64,000 nucleotides of DNA from Luteolibacter flavescens (lineage in GTDB: Bacteria > Verrucomicrobiota > Verrucomicrobiia > Verrucomicrobiales > Akkermansiaceae), in contig NZ_JAPDDS010000014.1 of assembly GCF_025950085.1 (NCBI RefSeq), positions 62,001-126,000 of the forward strand, read 5' to 3'. The notes below the pieces were generated by a model. It did not search any database and was not told where the DNA came from. It was given only the letters and a program-made list of their open reading frames with translations. Position 1 is the first letter of the stretch, and every line of letters starts with the position of its first letter. Of the stretch, positions 8,787 to 17,708 are shown one piece after another. Both the position numbers and the translations under genes were made by a program.

Positions 8787-9503
8787 ATGAATCTCCCCCG
8801 GTTGTCGCATCAACTCCGCCGCCTGCTTTCCCTGCCCGTCGCCATCGTTTCCTTGGCCCTAGCGAGTTGTTACGGACCAGTGGCGGTGGACCAGTCATTC
8901 AAATCGAACCGCCAGATGAAAGTGGCGGTGATCACGATGCAGGCGCCCACGGCGTCCGTGCATCACGTCGGAAGCCAAGGCCTGCTCGACATGGCGGCCA
9001 ATCACGCGATGGCGACCGGCGGTCGCCGCGAGCTGGAGAGCTACCCCTCCCAGGCGAAGCTCGATGAAGCAGGCAAGCAATTCGCGAAGCGCCTCAGCAG
9101 CCACGGCTACAAGGCGACGCACCTGCCGTCGATCCATCCGACCTACAAGGACATCAATCCCATGACGGCCAAGCCCTCGGCCTCGAAGCCCATCCCGGGG
9201 ACAGGCAGCTACCTCAATGGCTACGATGCGGCCATCTATCTCTCCATGCCCGCAGTCGGCCGCGCCAAGCTCGTCTATGCCTTCATCCCGCTTTCCGGCA
9301 GCAGCGCCATCGCCCCGATGCAGGGCGCGATGTATTCCACCAGCGACCAGAAGATCCTCTGGCGCTCCGCCATCCCGGTAATCAACACGGGGGACGGCGT
9401 CTCCATCGACGGAGACGGGAAGGACGCGCTCTACCGCGCCATCGACACCGCTGTGAAGGCCTCCTCCGACAAGGTCCAGTCACACTTCTTCGAAGGCTTC
9501 TGA
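8787..9503 (+). CDS. Hypothetical secreted lipoprotein
   Basis: I do not recognise the family. The 238-residue product has an N-terminal signal and lipobox (VAIVSLALASC), so it is probably envelope-anchored. The mature part has no obvious catalytic motif. The ATG at 8787 fits the signal peptide better than a GTG at 8760. No Shine-Dalgarno is visible. A TTGACA at 8750-8755 lies about 31 nt before the ATG, so the transcript may have a very short or no leader, although the matching -10 is poor. A terminator follows at 9533-9567. Confidence 0.7.
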   Translation: MNLPRLSHQLRRLLSLPVAIVSLALASCYGPVAVDQSFKSNRQMKVAVITMQAPTASVHHVGSQGLLDMAANHAMATGGRRELESYPSQAKLDEAGKQFAKRLSSHGYKATHLPSIHPTYKDINPMTAKPSASKPIPGTGSYLNGYDAAIYLSMPAVGRAKLVYAFIPLSGSSAIAPMQGAMYSTSDQKILWRSAIPVINTGDGVSIDGDGKDALYRAIDTAVKASSDKVQSHFFEGF

Positions 9504-9532
9504 AGCATCCGGCCCGGAGCTTTTCCAACCCC

Positions 9533-9567
9533 GCCGCGGCGTCCCATGAGACGCCCGCGGCTTTTTT
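9533..9567. terminator. Bidirectional terminator between convergent genes
   Basis: GCCGCGGCGTC pairs with GACGCCCGCGGC (one bulge) followed by six T on the plus strand; it overlaps the stop codon of the minus-strand aminotransferase gene. Confidence 0.75.
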
Positions 9568-10720
9568 ATTTCGCCCGGAGCGACAGCAATTTCTCACCTG
9601 CCGCGCGCAGGATGCCCTCGCTCTTCGCGAAGTGGAAGCGGATGAAACGGTTCTCCGGCTCGCGGAAGAAACTCGAGCCCGCGACACCGGCCACACCGAT
9701 GTCCTTGATGAGCCACTCCGATGCCTCCGTGTCGGTCGCGAAGCCGAAGGACGAGATGTCGAGCATCACGTAGTAGGCACCCTGCGGCTCGGTGAAGGGC
9801 AAGCCGAGTTCCCTGAAGTAGCCGAGGAAGACATCGCGCTTCGCCGTGTAGAGATCGCGCAGGCCGGCGTAGTACCTGTCCGGCAGCTCCAGCCCGGCGA
9901 CCGCGGCCTCTTGCAGGGGGGCGGCTGCACCCACCGTGAGGAAGTCGTGCACCTTCCGTGCCTGGGCGATCACCTCCGGCGCGGCGTGGACATAGCCGAG
10001 ACGCCAGCCGGTGATGGAGTAGGTCTTCGAAAGCGAGTTGCAGGTGATGACCCGCTCCGCCGCGCCGGGCAGGGCCGCGGCATAGACGTGCTCGTGCGGC
10101 GAGAAGACGATGTGCTCGTACGGCTCGTCCATGATCACGAAGGCATCGTGCTCCTCTGCGAGACCGAGGATGAACATCAGCTCATCGCGCGTGAAAACCT
10201 TGCCCGTGGGGTTCGAGGGATTGCACACGACGATCGCCTTGGGCTTCTGCTCGAAGGCCTTCGCCAGTTCATCCCGATCGAAGCCGAAGTCCGGCGGATG
10301 GAGCGCGACATAGATCGGCTCCGCACCGGAGAGAATCGCGTCCGCCGCGTAGTTTTCGTAAAAGGGCGAGAAGACGATCACCTTGTCGCCCGGATTGCAG
10401 GCCGTCATCATGGCGACCATCATCGCCTCGGTGCTGCCGCAAGTGACGACGAGGTGGCGGTCCGGATCGACCTCCAGCCCGGTGAAGCGCGAGATCTTCC
10501 GCGCCAGCGCATCGCGGAAACGGGGCGCGCCCCACGTGACCGCATACTGGTGATGCGGGCCGCGGGCCGCCTTTTCCAAGGCACCTAACAGCTCCTCCGG
10601 CGGATCGAAGTCCGGGAAGCCCTGCGCGAGATTGATCGCGCCGTGTTGGTTCGCGAGGCGGGTGGTGCCGCGGATCACGGACTCCGTGAAACCGGCGAGG
10701 CGGGTGGCGGTGGCGGGCAT
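9566..10720 (-). CDS. PLP-dependent class I/II aminotransferase (methionine/kynurenine aminotransferase-like)
   Basis: A 384-residue fold-type I aminotransferase transferring an amino group between an amino acid and a 2-oxo acid. The PLP lysine lies in NSLSKTYSITGWRLGY; the phosphate/ring contacts NPSNPTG and DEPYEHIVF are present. INLAQGFPDFDPPEE near the N-terminus and HQYAVTWGAPRFRDALA resemble the YbdL/kynurenine-glutamine transaminase K subgroup rather than AspC. An upstream start at 10756 is possible. It lies 54 nt after the efflux outer-membrane gene on the same strand; membership of that operon is uncertain. Confidence 0.88.
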   Translation of the reverse strand: MPATATRLAGFTESVIRGTTRLANQHGAINLAQGFPDFDPPEELLGALEKAARGPHHQYAVTWGAPRFRDALARKISRFTGLEVDPDRHLVVTCGSTEAMMVAMMTACNPGDKVIVFSPFYENYAADAILSGAEPIYVALHPPDFGFDRDELAKAFEQKPKAIVVCNPSNPTGKVFTRDELMFILGLAEEHDAFVIMDEPYEHIVFSPHEHVYAAALPGAAERVITCNSLSKTYSITGWRLGYVHAAPEVIAQARKVHDFLTVGAAAPLQEAAVAGLELPDRYYAGLRDLYTAKRDVFLGYFRELGLPFTEPQGAYYVMLDISSFGFATDTEASEWLIKDIGVAGVAGSSFFREPENRFIRFHFAKSEGILRAAGEKLLSLRAK

Positions 10721-10774
10721 GAGCGTCGGCAGCAATGCAGCCGACGCCCGTGTCATGGTCGAGCCAGATTCCGG

Positions 10775-12154
10775 TCACCAGCCGCCGCCCAGTGCCTTGT
10801 AGAGCCCCACGGCATTCGTCAGTCGGGCGAGCCGCAGGCGGATCAGCCCCTGTCGCGCGGCGTAGAGATCCTGGTGGGCATCCAGCACCTCGAAGTAGCT
10901 GTCCACGCCCTGCTGATAGCGCGTGTCGGCGAGGTCGAAGCGCTTCTGCTGCGCAGCGACGAGGCCTTCATAAGCCTCGATCTGGCCATTGAGACCCGAG
11001 CGTGCGGCGAGGCCGTCGGACACCTCGCGGAAGGCATTCTGGATCGCTTTCTCATACTGCGCGACGCCGATCTGCTTGCGGACCTCGGCCACTTCGAGGT
11101 TCGCCTTGTTGTAGCCACCGTCGAAGATCGGCACGCTGATTTGCGGCGAGAATGCCCACGCGGAGCTGCCGCTTTGAAAGAGATCGCCGAGGCTCTTGCT
11201 CGCCGTGCCTGCGCCACCTGTCAGTGTGACCCGCGGGAAGAAGGCGGCGCGAGCGGCACCGATATTCGCATTCGCGGCGCGAAGCTGGTGCTCCGCCTCG
11301 AGGATGTCCGGCCGGCGCGAGAGCAGGTCCGAGGGAACCCCGGCACGCAGTTCGGCGACGAGCGTCTGGTCCAGCCCGCGACCCGCCGGGAGATCCGATG
11401 GCAAGGAGCTGCCGATGAGGAAGGCCAGCGCATTGTGGGTCTCCGCGAGCTGCTGGCGATACGCGGCGAGATTTGCCTCCGCGGTCTTCACCTGGATCTC
11501 CACGGAGCGCGAATCCAGCTCGGACACGTCGCCCGCTTCGAGGCGCTGGCGGGTGAGCTCATAGGTCTTGCTCACCGAGGCAAGCGTCTGCTCGGAAAGC
11601 TCGATCTCTTCCAACAGCGCGCGCTCGGTCAGGTAGCGCGCGGCGATTTCCGAAACGAGCGTGATCTGTGCGCCGAGGCGCGCCGCATCGCTGGCGAAGT
11701 AGCTTTGCAACGCCGCGTCATTCAGGCTGCGGACCCGTCCGAAGAGATCGAGCTCGTAGGCCGTAACGCCGACCGAGACGTCGTAGTTCCGGGACTCGAC
11801 CGCCGTCCCCCCGGAGACGGTCGAGCCCGGTGTCCGCTGTCGTGAGCCGGTAGCGGACAAATCGACGGTCGGGAAAAGCGAACTACGAGAGATGCCGTAC
11901 TGGCCGCGGGCCTGCTCGACATTCAGCGCGGCGATGCGGAGGTCGCGGTTGTTGTCGAGCGCGATGGAGACGAGCTTCTTCAGGCGCGGGTCCTTGAAGA
12001 AGGAGTTCCAGTCAAGGGTGGCGGAAGTAGTGCCGCTGCCATTGCCCGGGAAGCTGACAGGCACGACCTCGACACCCGGTTTGCCAAGCTCGGGCACGAA
12101 GGAGCAGGAGGTAAAGAGCGCTGCGGAAAGCAGCAGGAGGCGGGAAGTTTTCAT
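10775..12154 (-). CDS. Outer membrane efflux lipoprotein, NodT/OprM family
   Basis: The 459-residue TolC-type channel of a tripartite efflux system. It begins with a lipoprotein signal (LLLLSAALFTSC), followed by two outer-membrane-efflux repeats: the first carries LDWNSFFKDPRLKKLVSIAL and the second RRPDILEAEHQLRAANANIGAARAAFFP (split motif R-R-P-D-I). These are hallmarks of the NodT family. The start at 12154 is chosen because the upstream 58 codons run through an intergenic hairpin repeat. It is third in the order membrane fusion protein, pump, channel, all on the minus strand. Confidence 0.9.
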   Translation of the reverse strand: MKTSRLLLLSAALFTSCSFVPELGKPGVEVVPVSFPGNGSGTTSATLDWNSFFKDPRLKKLVSIALDNNRDLRIAALNVEQARGQYGISRSSLFPTVDLSATGSRQRTPGSTVSGGTAVESRNYDVSVGVTAYELDLFGRVRSLNDAALQSYFASDAARLGAQITLVSEIAARYLTERALLEEIELSEQTLASVSKTYELTRQRLEAGDVSELDSRSVEIQVKTAEANLAAYRQQLAETHNALAFLIGSSLPSDLPAGRGLDQTLVAELRAGVPSDLLSRRPDILEAEHQLRAANANIGAARAAFFPRVTLTGGAGTASKSLGDLFQSGSSAWAFSPQISVPIFDGGYNKANLEVAEVRKQIGVAQYEKAIQNAFREVSDGLAARSGLNGQIEAYEGLVAAQQKRFDLADTRYQQGVDSYFEVLDAHQDLYAARQGLIRLRLARLTNAVGLYKALGGGW

Positions 12155-12195
12155 GATGTGCTTTTCTTTCGTAGTAGCGAGAAGCTCCGTTTTTC

Positions 12196-12304
12196 GTAGC
12201 GGATGGGCTGCGCCCTTCCGGCTGGGAGGAGTTTGAAGACGAGGCGACGGTTTGTTTCTCCATTCGGGCCGTCCCCAGCCGGAACGACGCAGTCGTTCCG
12301 CTAC
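12196..12304. repeat. Dispersed paired-hairpin repeat, copy A
   Basis: Two inverted 31-bp arms, 12196-12226 on plus and 12274-12304 on minus, share the frame GTAGCGG + stem + TGC + stem + CCGGCTGGG. Each arm folds as a hairpin; the variable stems differ between arms (GGGC/GCCC versus AACGAC/GTCGTT) but stay complementary. Copy B at 23654-23804 has the same design. It lies in the 170-nt gap between the pump and channel genes. Confidence 0.8.
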
Positions 12305-12324
12305 TAGCGTGCGGCTACCTTTGC

Positions 12325-15300
12325 TCACGCCTTCTTCGTGCCGATCTTCTCAAGCACGACGTAAAACACCGGCGTGAGCAACAGGCCGAAGACGGTGACT
12401 CCGATCATCCCGGCGAAGACCGCGACGCCCATCGCGTGGCGCATCTCCGCACCGGCACCGGTCGCAGCGACGAGCGGATACACGCCGGCGATGAAGGCGA
12501 TGGAGGTCATCAGGATGGGACGCAGGCGCAGGCGCGCGGCTTCCACCGCCGACTCCACGATGCCCTTCCCCTGCTCGCGCAAGTGAACGGCGAACTCCAC
12601 GATGAGGATCGCATTCTTCGCTGCCAGGCCGATCAGCACGATCAGGCCGATCTGCGTGAAGATGTTGTTGTCCCCGTCCGTCATCCACACGCCGACCATC
12701 GCGGAGAGCAATGCCATCGGCACGATGAGCAGCACCGCGAAGGGCAGGCGGAAGCTCTCGTACTGCGCAGCCAGCACCAGGAACACCAGCAGGATACAGA
12801 GCGGGAAGACATAGATGCCGGTATTGCCCGCGAGGATCTTCTGGTAGGTGAGGTCCGTCCAATCGAGCGACATGCCCTTCGGCAAGGTTTCGGCGGCGAC
12901 TTTTTCCATCATCGCTTCCGCTTGCCCGGAGCTGAAGCCGAGCGCGGGCCCGCCGGTGAGGTCGGCGGCGGGGTAGCCATTGTAGCGCATCGCGCGGTCG
13001 GTGCCGTAGGTCTCCTTCACGGTCAGCACGGAGCCGAGCGGCACCATCTGCCCCTTGTCATTGCGCGTCCGCAGGTTCGCGATGTCATCGGCATCGCTGC
13101 GGAATTCCGCATCGGCCTGCGCGACGACCTGGTAGGTGCGGCCGAAGCGGTTGAAATCATTCACGTAGAGCGAGCCGAGATTCACCTGCATCGCCTCGAA
13201 GACATTCCCCAGCGGGATGCCCTGCTGCTTCGCCTTCGCGCGATCCACATCGGCCTGGAGCTGCGGGGTATTCACGGTGAAGCCGGAGAACATGCCCGCG
13301 AGCCCGGGCGTCTCGTTGGCCTTCGCGACGAGCGCCTGCGTCGCCGCGTAGAGCTCGTCATATCCCGCGCCGCTGCGGTCCTCGATGTAGAGCTTGAAGC
13401 CACCCGTGGTGCCGAGGCCATTCACCGGCGGCGGCGGGAAGACGGCGACGAAGGCACCCTGGATATTCGCGAACTCCGCCTGGAGCTGGGCCGCGATTTC
13501 CTTGCCGGAGAGCCCCGGTCCCTTGCGCTCCTCGAAGGACTTCAGGCCGACGAAGGCGATGCCGGAGTTCGGGCTGTTCGTGAAGCCATTGATCGAGAGA
13601 CCCGGGAAGGCAATGGAGTCCTGCACGCCGGGATGCTTCAGCATGATGTCCCCCATCTGCCGCACGACCTCATCGGTGCGCTCCAGCGAGGCTCCTTCCG
13701 GGAGCTGGGCGAAGGCGACGAGGTACTGCTTGTCCTGCTCCGGCACGAAGCCCGCCGGCACTTTCTTGAACATGCTCCACGTCATGAAGACGAGACCGCC
13801 ATAGACCACCAGCGCGATGGCGCCGCGGCGGACGAGCCGCTGCACGGAGCTGGCATACTTGTTCGAAGACCACTCGAAGAAGCGGTTGAACGGGCGGAAG
13901 ATCCAGCCGAAGGCGCTATCCATGATCCGCGTCAGACGGTCCTTTGGCGCATGATGATCGCGCAGGAGGAGGGCGCTGAGCGCGGGGGAAAGCGTGAGCG
14001 AATTGAAGGCCGAGATGATCGTGGAGATCGCGATGGTGATGGCGAACTGCTTGTAGAACTGGCCGCTCAAGCCGGTGATGAATGCAGTCGGGATGAAGAC
14101 CGCGGCGAGCACCAGCGCGGTCGCCACGATGGGCCCCGTCACTTCCCGCATCGCGCGCTTCGTCGCCTCCAGCGGTGAGTAGCCGAGCGCGATATTCCGC
14201 TCCACATTCTCCACCACCACGATGGCGTCATCGACGACGATGCCGATGGCGAGCACGAGCCCGAAGAGCGAGAGCGCATTGATCGAGAAGCCCAGCCCGA
14301 GCATCACCGCAAAGGTGCCGACCAGCGACACCGGCACCGCGACGAGCGGGATGATCGACGCGCGCCACGTCTGGAGGAAGAGGATCACCACCAGCACCAC
14401 GAGCACGATGGCCTCTAACAGCGTGTGAACCACCGCCTTGATCGAGTGGCGGACGAAGACGGTGGGGTCGTAGGCGATCTTGTAGTCGAGGCCCTCGGGG
14501 AAGTCTTTCTTCAGCTCTTCCATCTTGTCGCGCACGGCATTCGAGAGCGCGATGGAGTTCGAGCCGGGAAGCTGGAAGATCGGGATGGCCACGGCGGTCT
14601 TGTTGCTGAGCAGCGAGCGCAGCGCATACTCGGATGCACCGAGCTCCACGCGCGCGACGTCCTTCAAAAGCGTGCGTTCACCGTGCGCGCCCACCTTCAG
14701 CACGATCTCCCCGAATTCCTCCTCGGAGACCAGGCGGCCCTTCGTATTGATGAGCAGTTCGGTATCGGCTGCCTGCGGATTCGGCTGCTGGCCAACGGCA
14801 CCGGATGCCACCTGCACGTTCTGCTCGCGGATGGCATTCACCACGTCACCGGCGGTCATGCCGCGTGCGGCGACCTTGTTCGGGTCGAGCCAGATGCGCA
14901 TCGCATAGTCGCCGGAGCCGAAGAGCTGTACCTGGCCGACGCCGGGCAGACGGGCGATCACATCGCGCACCTGCAGCGTGGCGTAGTTGCGCACATAGAT
15001 GTCGTCGTAGCGCCCGTCGGGCGAGAGCAGGTGGACCACCATCGTGAGGTCGGGCGAGCTCTTCACCGTGGTGACGCCGAGGCGGCGGACTTCCTCGGGC
15101 AGCTTTGGCAGCGCCTGGGCCACGCGGTTTTGCACCTGCACCTGCGCGAGGTCGGGATCGGTGCCGAGCTTGAAGGTGACCGTGAGGGTCATGACCCCGT
15201 CGCTGGTCGCCTGCGAATACATGTAGATGGAATTTTCCACCCCGTTGATCGCTTGCTCCAGCGGCGTGGATACGGTTTCCGCAATGGTCTGCGGATTCGC

Positions 15301-15459
15301 GCCCGGATAGGTCGCCCGCACGACCACGGTCGGCGGGATGACCTCGGGATACTCGCTGACGGGCAGCTTCCACAGCGCGATCGCGCCGACGAGGAAGATG
15401 ACGATGGATAGCACGCCGGCAAAGATCGGGCGCTTGATGAAGAAATCGGAAAAGTTCAT
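12325..15459 (-). CDS. RND multidrug efflux pump, HAE1/AcrB family
   Basis: A 1044-residue inner-membrane proton antiporter, the usual AcrB length with 12 membrane helices and two large periplasmic loops. It starts MNFSDFFIKRPIFA, as HAE1 pumps do. Proton-relay residues are visible in TM4 (GIVVDDAIVVVENVERN, two aspartates) and TM10 (AAKNAILIVEFA, lysine). It should form a trimer with the fusion protein encoded upstream and the NodT channel downstream. Substrates cannot be predicted; regulation is probably by the neighbouring TetR protein. Confidence 0.95.
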   Translation of the reverse strand: MNFSDFFIKRPIFAGVLSIVIFLVGAIALWKLPVSEYPEVIPPTVVVRATYPGANPQTIAETVSTPLEQAINGVENSIYMYSQATSDGVMTLTVTFKLGTDPDLAQVQVQNRVAQALPKLPEEVRRLGVTTVKSSPDLTMVVHLLSPDGRYDDIYVRNYATLQVRDVIARLPGVGQVQLFGSGDYAMRIWLDPNKVAARGMTAGDVVNAIREQNVQVASGAVGQQPNPQAADTELLINTKGRLVSEEEFGEIVLKVGAHGERTLLKDVARVELGASEYALRSLLSNKTAVAIPIFQLPGSNSIALSNAVRDKMEELKKDFPEGLDYKIAYDPTVFVRHSIKAVVHTLLEAIVLVVLVVILFLQTWRASIIPLVAVPVSLVGTFAVMLGLGFSINALSLFGLVLAIGIVVDDAIVVVENVERNIALGYSPLEATKRAMREVTGPIVATALVLAAVFIPTAFITGLSGQFYKQFAITIAISTIISAFNSLTLSPALSALLLRDHHAPKDRLTRIMDSAFGWIFRPFNRFFEWSSNKYASSVQRLVRRGAIALVVYGGLVFMTWSMFKKVPAGFVPEQDKQYLVAFAQLPEGASLERTDEVVRQMGDIMLKHPGVQDSIAFPGLSINGFTNSPNSGIAFVGLKSFEERKGPGLSGKEIAAQLQAEFANIQGAFVAVFPPPPVNGLGTTGGFKLYIEDRSGAGYDELYAATQALVAKANETPGLAGMFSGFTVNTPQLQADVDRAKAKQQGIPLGNVFEAMQVNLGSLYVNDFNRFGRTYQVVAQADAEFRSDADDIANLRTRNDKGQMVPLGSVLTVKETYGTDRAMRYNGYPAADLTGGPALGFSSGQAEAMMEKVAAETLPKGMSLDWTDLTYQKILAGNTGIYVFPLCILLVFLVLAAQYESFRLPFAVLLIVPMALLSAMVGVWMTDGDNNIFTQIGLIVLIGLAAKNAILIVEFAVHLREQGKGIVESAVEAARLRLRPILMTSIAFIAGVYPLVAATGAGAEMRHAMGVAVFAGMIGVTVFGLLLTPVFYVVLEKIGTKKA

Positions 15460-15572
15460 GGCAGGAGGACGGAGGGTTGGCCGGGGTGACCGGACGGACT
15501 GCGGGAGGGAAGTCCGCAGGCGCGGTGGCGGGATCGCGGGGCAGCCTGAAGCGAGGGCAAAAGGCTCCCTGC

Positions 15573-15590
15573 CGCGTTCTCGCGAACGCG
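15573..15590. repeat. Small perfect hairpin between efflux genes
   Basis: CGCGTTC and GAACGCG form a 7-bp stem with a TCGC loop in the 182-nt gap between the fusion-protein stop and the pump start. It could modulate expression inside the operon or be a relic of a hairpin repeat. Confidence 0.45.
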
Positions 15591-15641
15591 CCTACGGATG
15601 GGTCGATGGTCGGAGGCCCCGGTGGTTCGGGGCGGCGTGCT

Positions 15642-16835
15642 TCAGTTCGCCACGGCGGGATCGACGATCATCCCGGCGGTGACGCGCTGCAGGCCATTCA
15701 CGATGACGCGGTCGCCGGGCTCGATGCCCTCGCGGATCACGCGCTTGCCCTGCAGCACCGGGCCGAGCTTCACCGTGCGGTAGGCGACGGTATTGTCCGG
15801 GGTCACGGTGAGCACGAATTTCTGGCTCTGGTTCGTGCCGATCGAGCGCTCGCTCACCAGCAGCGCCGGGGCGGGCGCGCTCACGGGCAGGCGGACACGG
15901 GCGTAGAGGCCGGGCACCAGCGACTCGTCGGCATTCGGGAAGACCATGCGATAGACCAGCGTGCCGGTGGCGGCATCGACGCGATTGTCGGCGGACTCGA
16001 TGAAGCCCTTGTGCGGGTATCCCGTTTCATCGCCGACCTGCATCTCCACGGTCACCGTGCCATCGCCGATCTTCTTTTCCCGGCGGAGGCGGTCAAAGGT
16101 GAGCGCGGTATTCTCATCCACGTCGGCATAGACGAAGACATCGCCGGTCGAGACCACGGTGGTCAGCAGGTTCTGGCTGGAGACCAGATTCCCCGCGGTG
16201 ACCAGAGCGCGGCTCACCTTGCCGCGGATGGGCGAGCGGACTTCCGTGTGCTCGAGGTCGAGCTTCGCGGTGGCTAGGGTCGCCTCAGCGGCGGCCAGGT
16301 CGGTGCGGGCCTCGGCAAGGCGGGAGTTCCGCGTGTCCGACTCCTCCACCGAGACGGCGCGGGCGGCCAGCAGGGTGCCGGTGCGCTTCGCCTCGCTTTC
16401 CGCGATCCCCAGGCGGACCTTGGCGCGCTCGACGGCGGCCGCGGCAAGATCCACTTGGGCGCGGTAGTGGCGGGGATCGATCACGAAGAGGATGTCCCCC
16501 TTCTCCACGACGCTGCCGGCTCGGAAACGAACGTCATCGATATGGCCGGAGACGCGGGGACGGATCTCCACGGTCTCCCGGGCATCGACACGGCCGACGA
16601 GTTCGCGGTGCTCGGCGAGCGTCTGCTGCTCCACGGGGGCGACCGTCACCTTGGCCGGAGCCATCACGGGAGCGACCTCCTGTTTCGACTCCGCGGCGAG
16701 CGCCTGCGGGGCGTAGTGGATGCCGGCGGCGACGGCACCGATGCTAGCGAGCATCAGCGCGAGACGGGTGTGGAAGCGGCCCTTGGACTCGGGTGCTTCA
16801 GGAAGGGTGATTTCATCACGGTCGGGAAGGTTCAT
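15642..16835 (-). CDS. RND efflux periplasmic adaptor (membrane fusion protein)
   Basis: A 397-residue HlyD/AcrA-type adaptor. After a cytoplasmic N-tail there is one membrane segment (LALMLASIGAVAAGIHYAP), then the lipoyl half-motif GRVDARETVEIRPRVSGHI, a coiled-coil hairpin (about 110-190), the second lipoyl half (LEHTEVRSPIRGKVSRALVTAG) and beta-barrel domain. It bridges pump and outer-membrane channel. The ATG at 16835 is preferred; a longer frame to 16934 runs through the operator at 16847-16864. First gene of the efflux operon. Confidence 0.92.
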   Translation of the reverse strand: MNLPDRDEITLPEAPESKGRFHTRLALMLASIGAVAAGIHYAPQALAAESKQEVAPVMAPAKVTVAPVEQQTLAEHRELVGRVDARETVEIRPRVSGHIDDVRFRAGSVVEKGDILFVIDPRHYRAQVDLAAAAVERAKVRLGIAESEAKRTGTLLAARAVSVEESDTRNSRLAEARTDLAAAEATLATAKLDLEHTEVRSPIRGKVSRALVTAGNLVSSQNLLTTVVSTGDVFVYADVDENTALTFDRLRREKKIGDGTVTVEMQVGDETGYPHKGFIESADNRVDAATGTLVYRMVFPNADESLVPGLYARVRLPVSAPAPALLVSERSIGTNQSQKFVLTVTPDNTVAYRTVKLGPVLQGKRVIREGIEPGDRVIVNGLQRVTAGMIVDPAVAN

Positions 16836-16846
16836 GGCGAGAGGTA

Positions 16847-16864
16847 GTTGACTGATTGGTAAAG
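16847..16864 (-). promoter_or_regulatory. Candidate TetR operator, efflux operon
   Basis: GTTGACTGATTGGTAAAG on the plus strand, 11 nt upstream of the fusion-protein start. It matches the palindromes before the dehydrogenase gene and before tetR at most positions. Confidence 0.65.
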
Positions 16865-16885
16865 TTATTGGCCAAAAAAGGGGAT

Positions 16886-17644
16886 TCATGACCGGTAGCC
16901 ACCGGAAATCTGGAAGGTCTGCCCGGTGATCCACGACGAATCGTCGGACGCGAAAAAGACAACGGCGGAAGCGATATCCTGCGGCTGGCCGATGCGGCCG
17001 AGCGGGGTGGTGGCCTCGACCTGGCGCTGGAGATCGCTGCCGCCCACACCGGCGGCGTGGAAGCCCTCGGTCTCGACCATGCCGGGATTGATGGAGTTCA
17101 CGCGGATGCCGCGGGAGCCGAGTTCGGCGGCCAGCGAGCGGGTGATCGCGTCCACCGCGCCCTTCGTCGCGCTATAGACGGAGGCTCCGGGGAAGGCACC
17201 GGTGGAAACCACCGAGCTGATATTGATCACATTCCCCCCGCGCTCGGGGAAGAGGGCAACCGCCTCCTGGGTAGCGAGTAGCAGGCCGAGCACATTCACG
17301 TCGAAGTGCCGGTGGAAATGCGCGGCATCGATCTGCTCGAGCTGGGCGAACTGGTAGATGCCGGCGTTGTTCACGAGGATGTCCACGTTTCCGAACTGCT
17401 GCTTCACCTCGGCGAAAAGGCGCGAGACATCTTCCTGCTTGGAAAGATCGCCGTGGATCGTGACGGCCTTTCCGCCTGCTGCGGCGATTTCCGCGGCCAC
17501 CTTTTCCGCGGCGTCGCGGCTGGAGGCGTAGTTCACCACGACGGCGGCTCCTTCGGCCGCGAGGTGCTTTGCGATCGAGGCTCCGATGCCCTTGGAAGCT
17601 CCGGTGACGACGGCGACTTTTCCTTCAAGTTTCTTCGTGCTCAT
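16886..17644 (-). CDS. Short-chain dehydrogenase/reductase
   Basis: A 252-residue classical SDR, NAD(P)H-dependent oxidoreductase. The cofactor motif is VVTGASKGIG, the NNAG motif is VDILVNNAG, and the catalytic Ser-Tyr-Lys set is in NISSVVS and YSATK. SINPGMVETE and the C-terminal ITGQTFQISGGY are also typical of 3-oxoacyl-reductase/glucose-dehydrogenase-like SDRs. It sits between tetR and the efflux operon, all on the minus strand, and carries its own copy of the TetR palindrome, so it may be induced with the pump and act on a toxic carbonyl compound (inference). Confidence 0.9.
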   Translation of the reverse strand: MSTKKLEGKVAVVTGASKGIGASIAKHLAAEGAAVVVNYASSRDAAEKVAAEIAAAGGKAVTIHGDLSKQEDVSRLFAEVKQQFGNVDILVNNAGIYQFAQLEQIDAAHFHRHFDVNVLGLLLATQEAVALFPERGGNVINISSVVSTGAFPGASVYSATKGAVDAITRSLAAELGSRGIRVNSINPGMVETEGFHAAGVGGSDLQRQVEATTPLGRIGQPQDIASAVVFFASDDSSWITGQTFQISGGYRS

Positions 17645-17666
17645 GACTGTGGATCAGGGATTTATA

Positions 17667-17684
17667 GTTGACTGATTAGTAAAC
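17667..17684 (-). promoter_or_regulatory. Candidate TetR operator, SDR gene
   Basis: GTTGACTGATTAGTAAAC; the half-sites GTTGACTG and TAGTAAAC (reverse complement GTTTACTA) agree at six of eight positions. It lies 22 nt upstream of the SDR start. Confidence 0.68.
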
Positions 17685-17708
17685 AATACGACCAAAAAAA
17701 GGGAGGGA

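Noticed and set aside
12436-14178. 580-codon plus-strand open frame opposite the RND pump gene
   Set aside because: It lies entirely antisense to a clear AcrB-type gene and its translation is His/Arg/Asp-rich low-complexity sequence, typical of shadow frames in GC-rich DNA.
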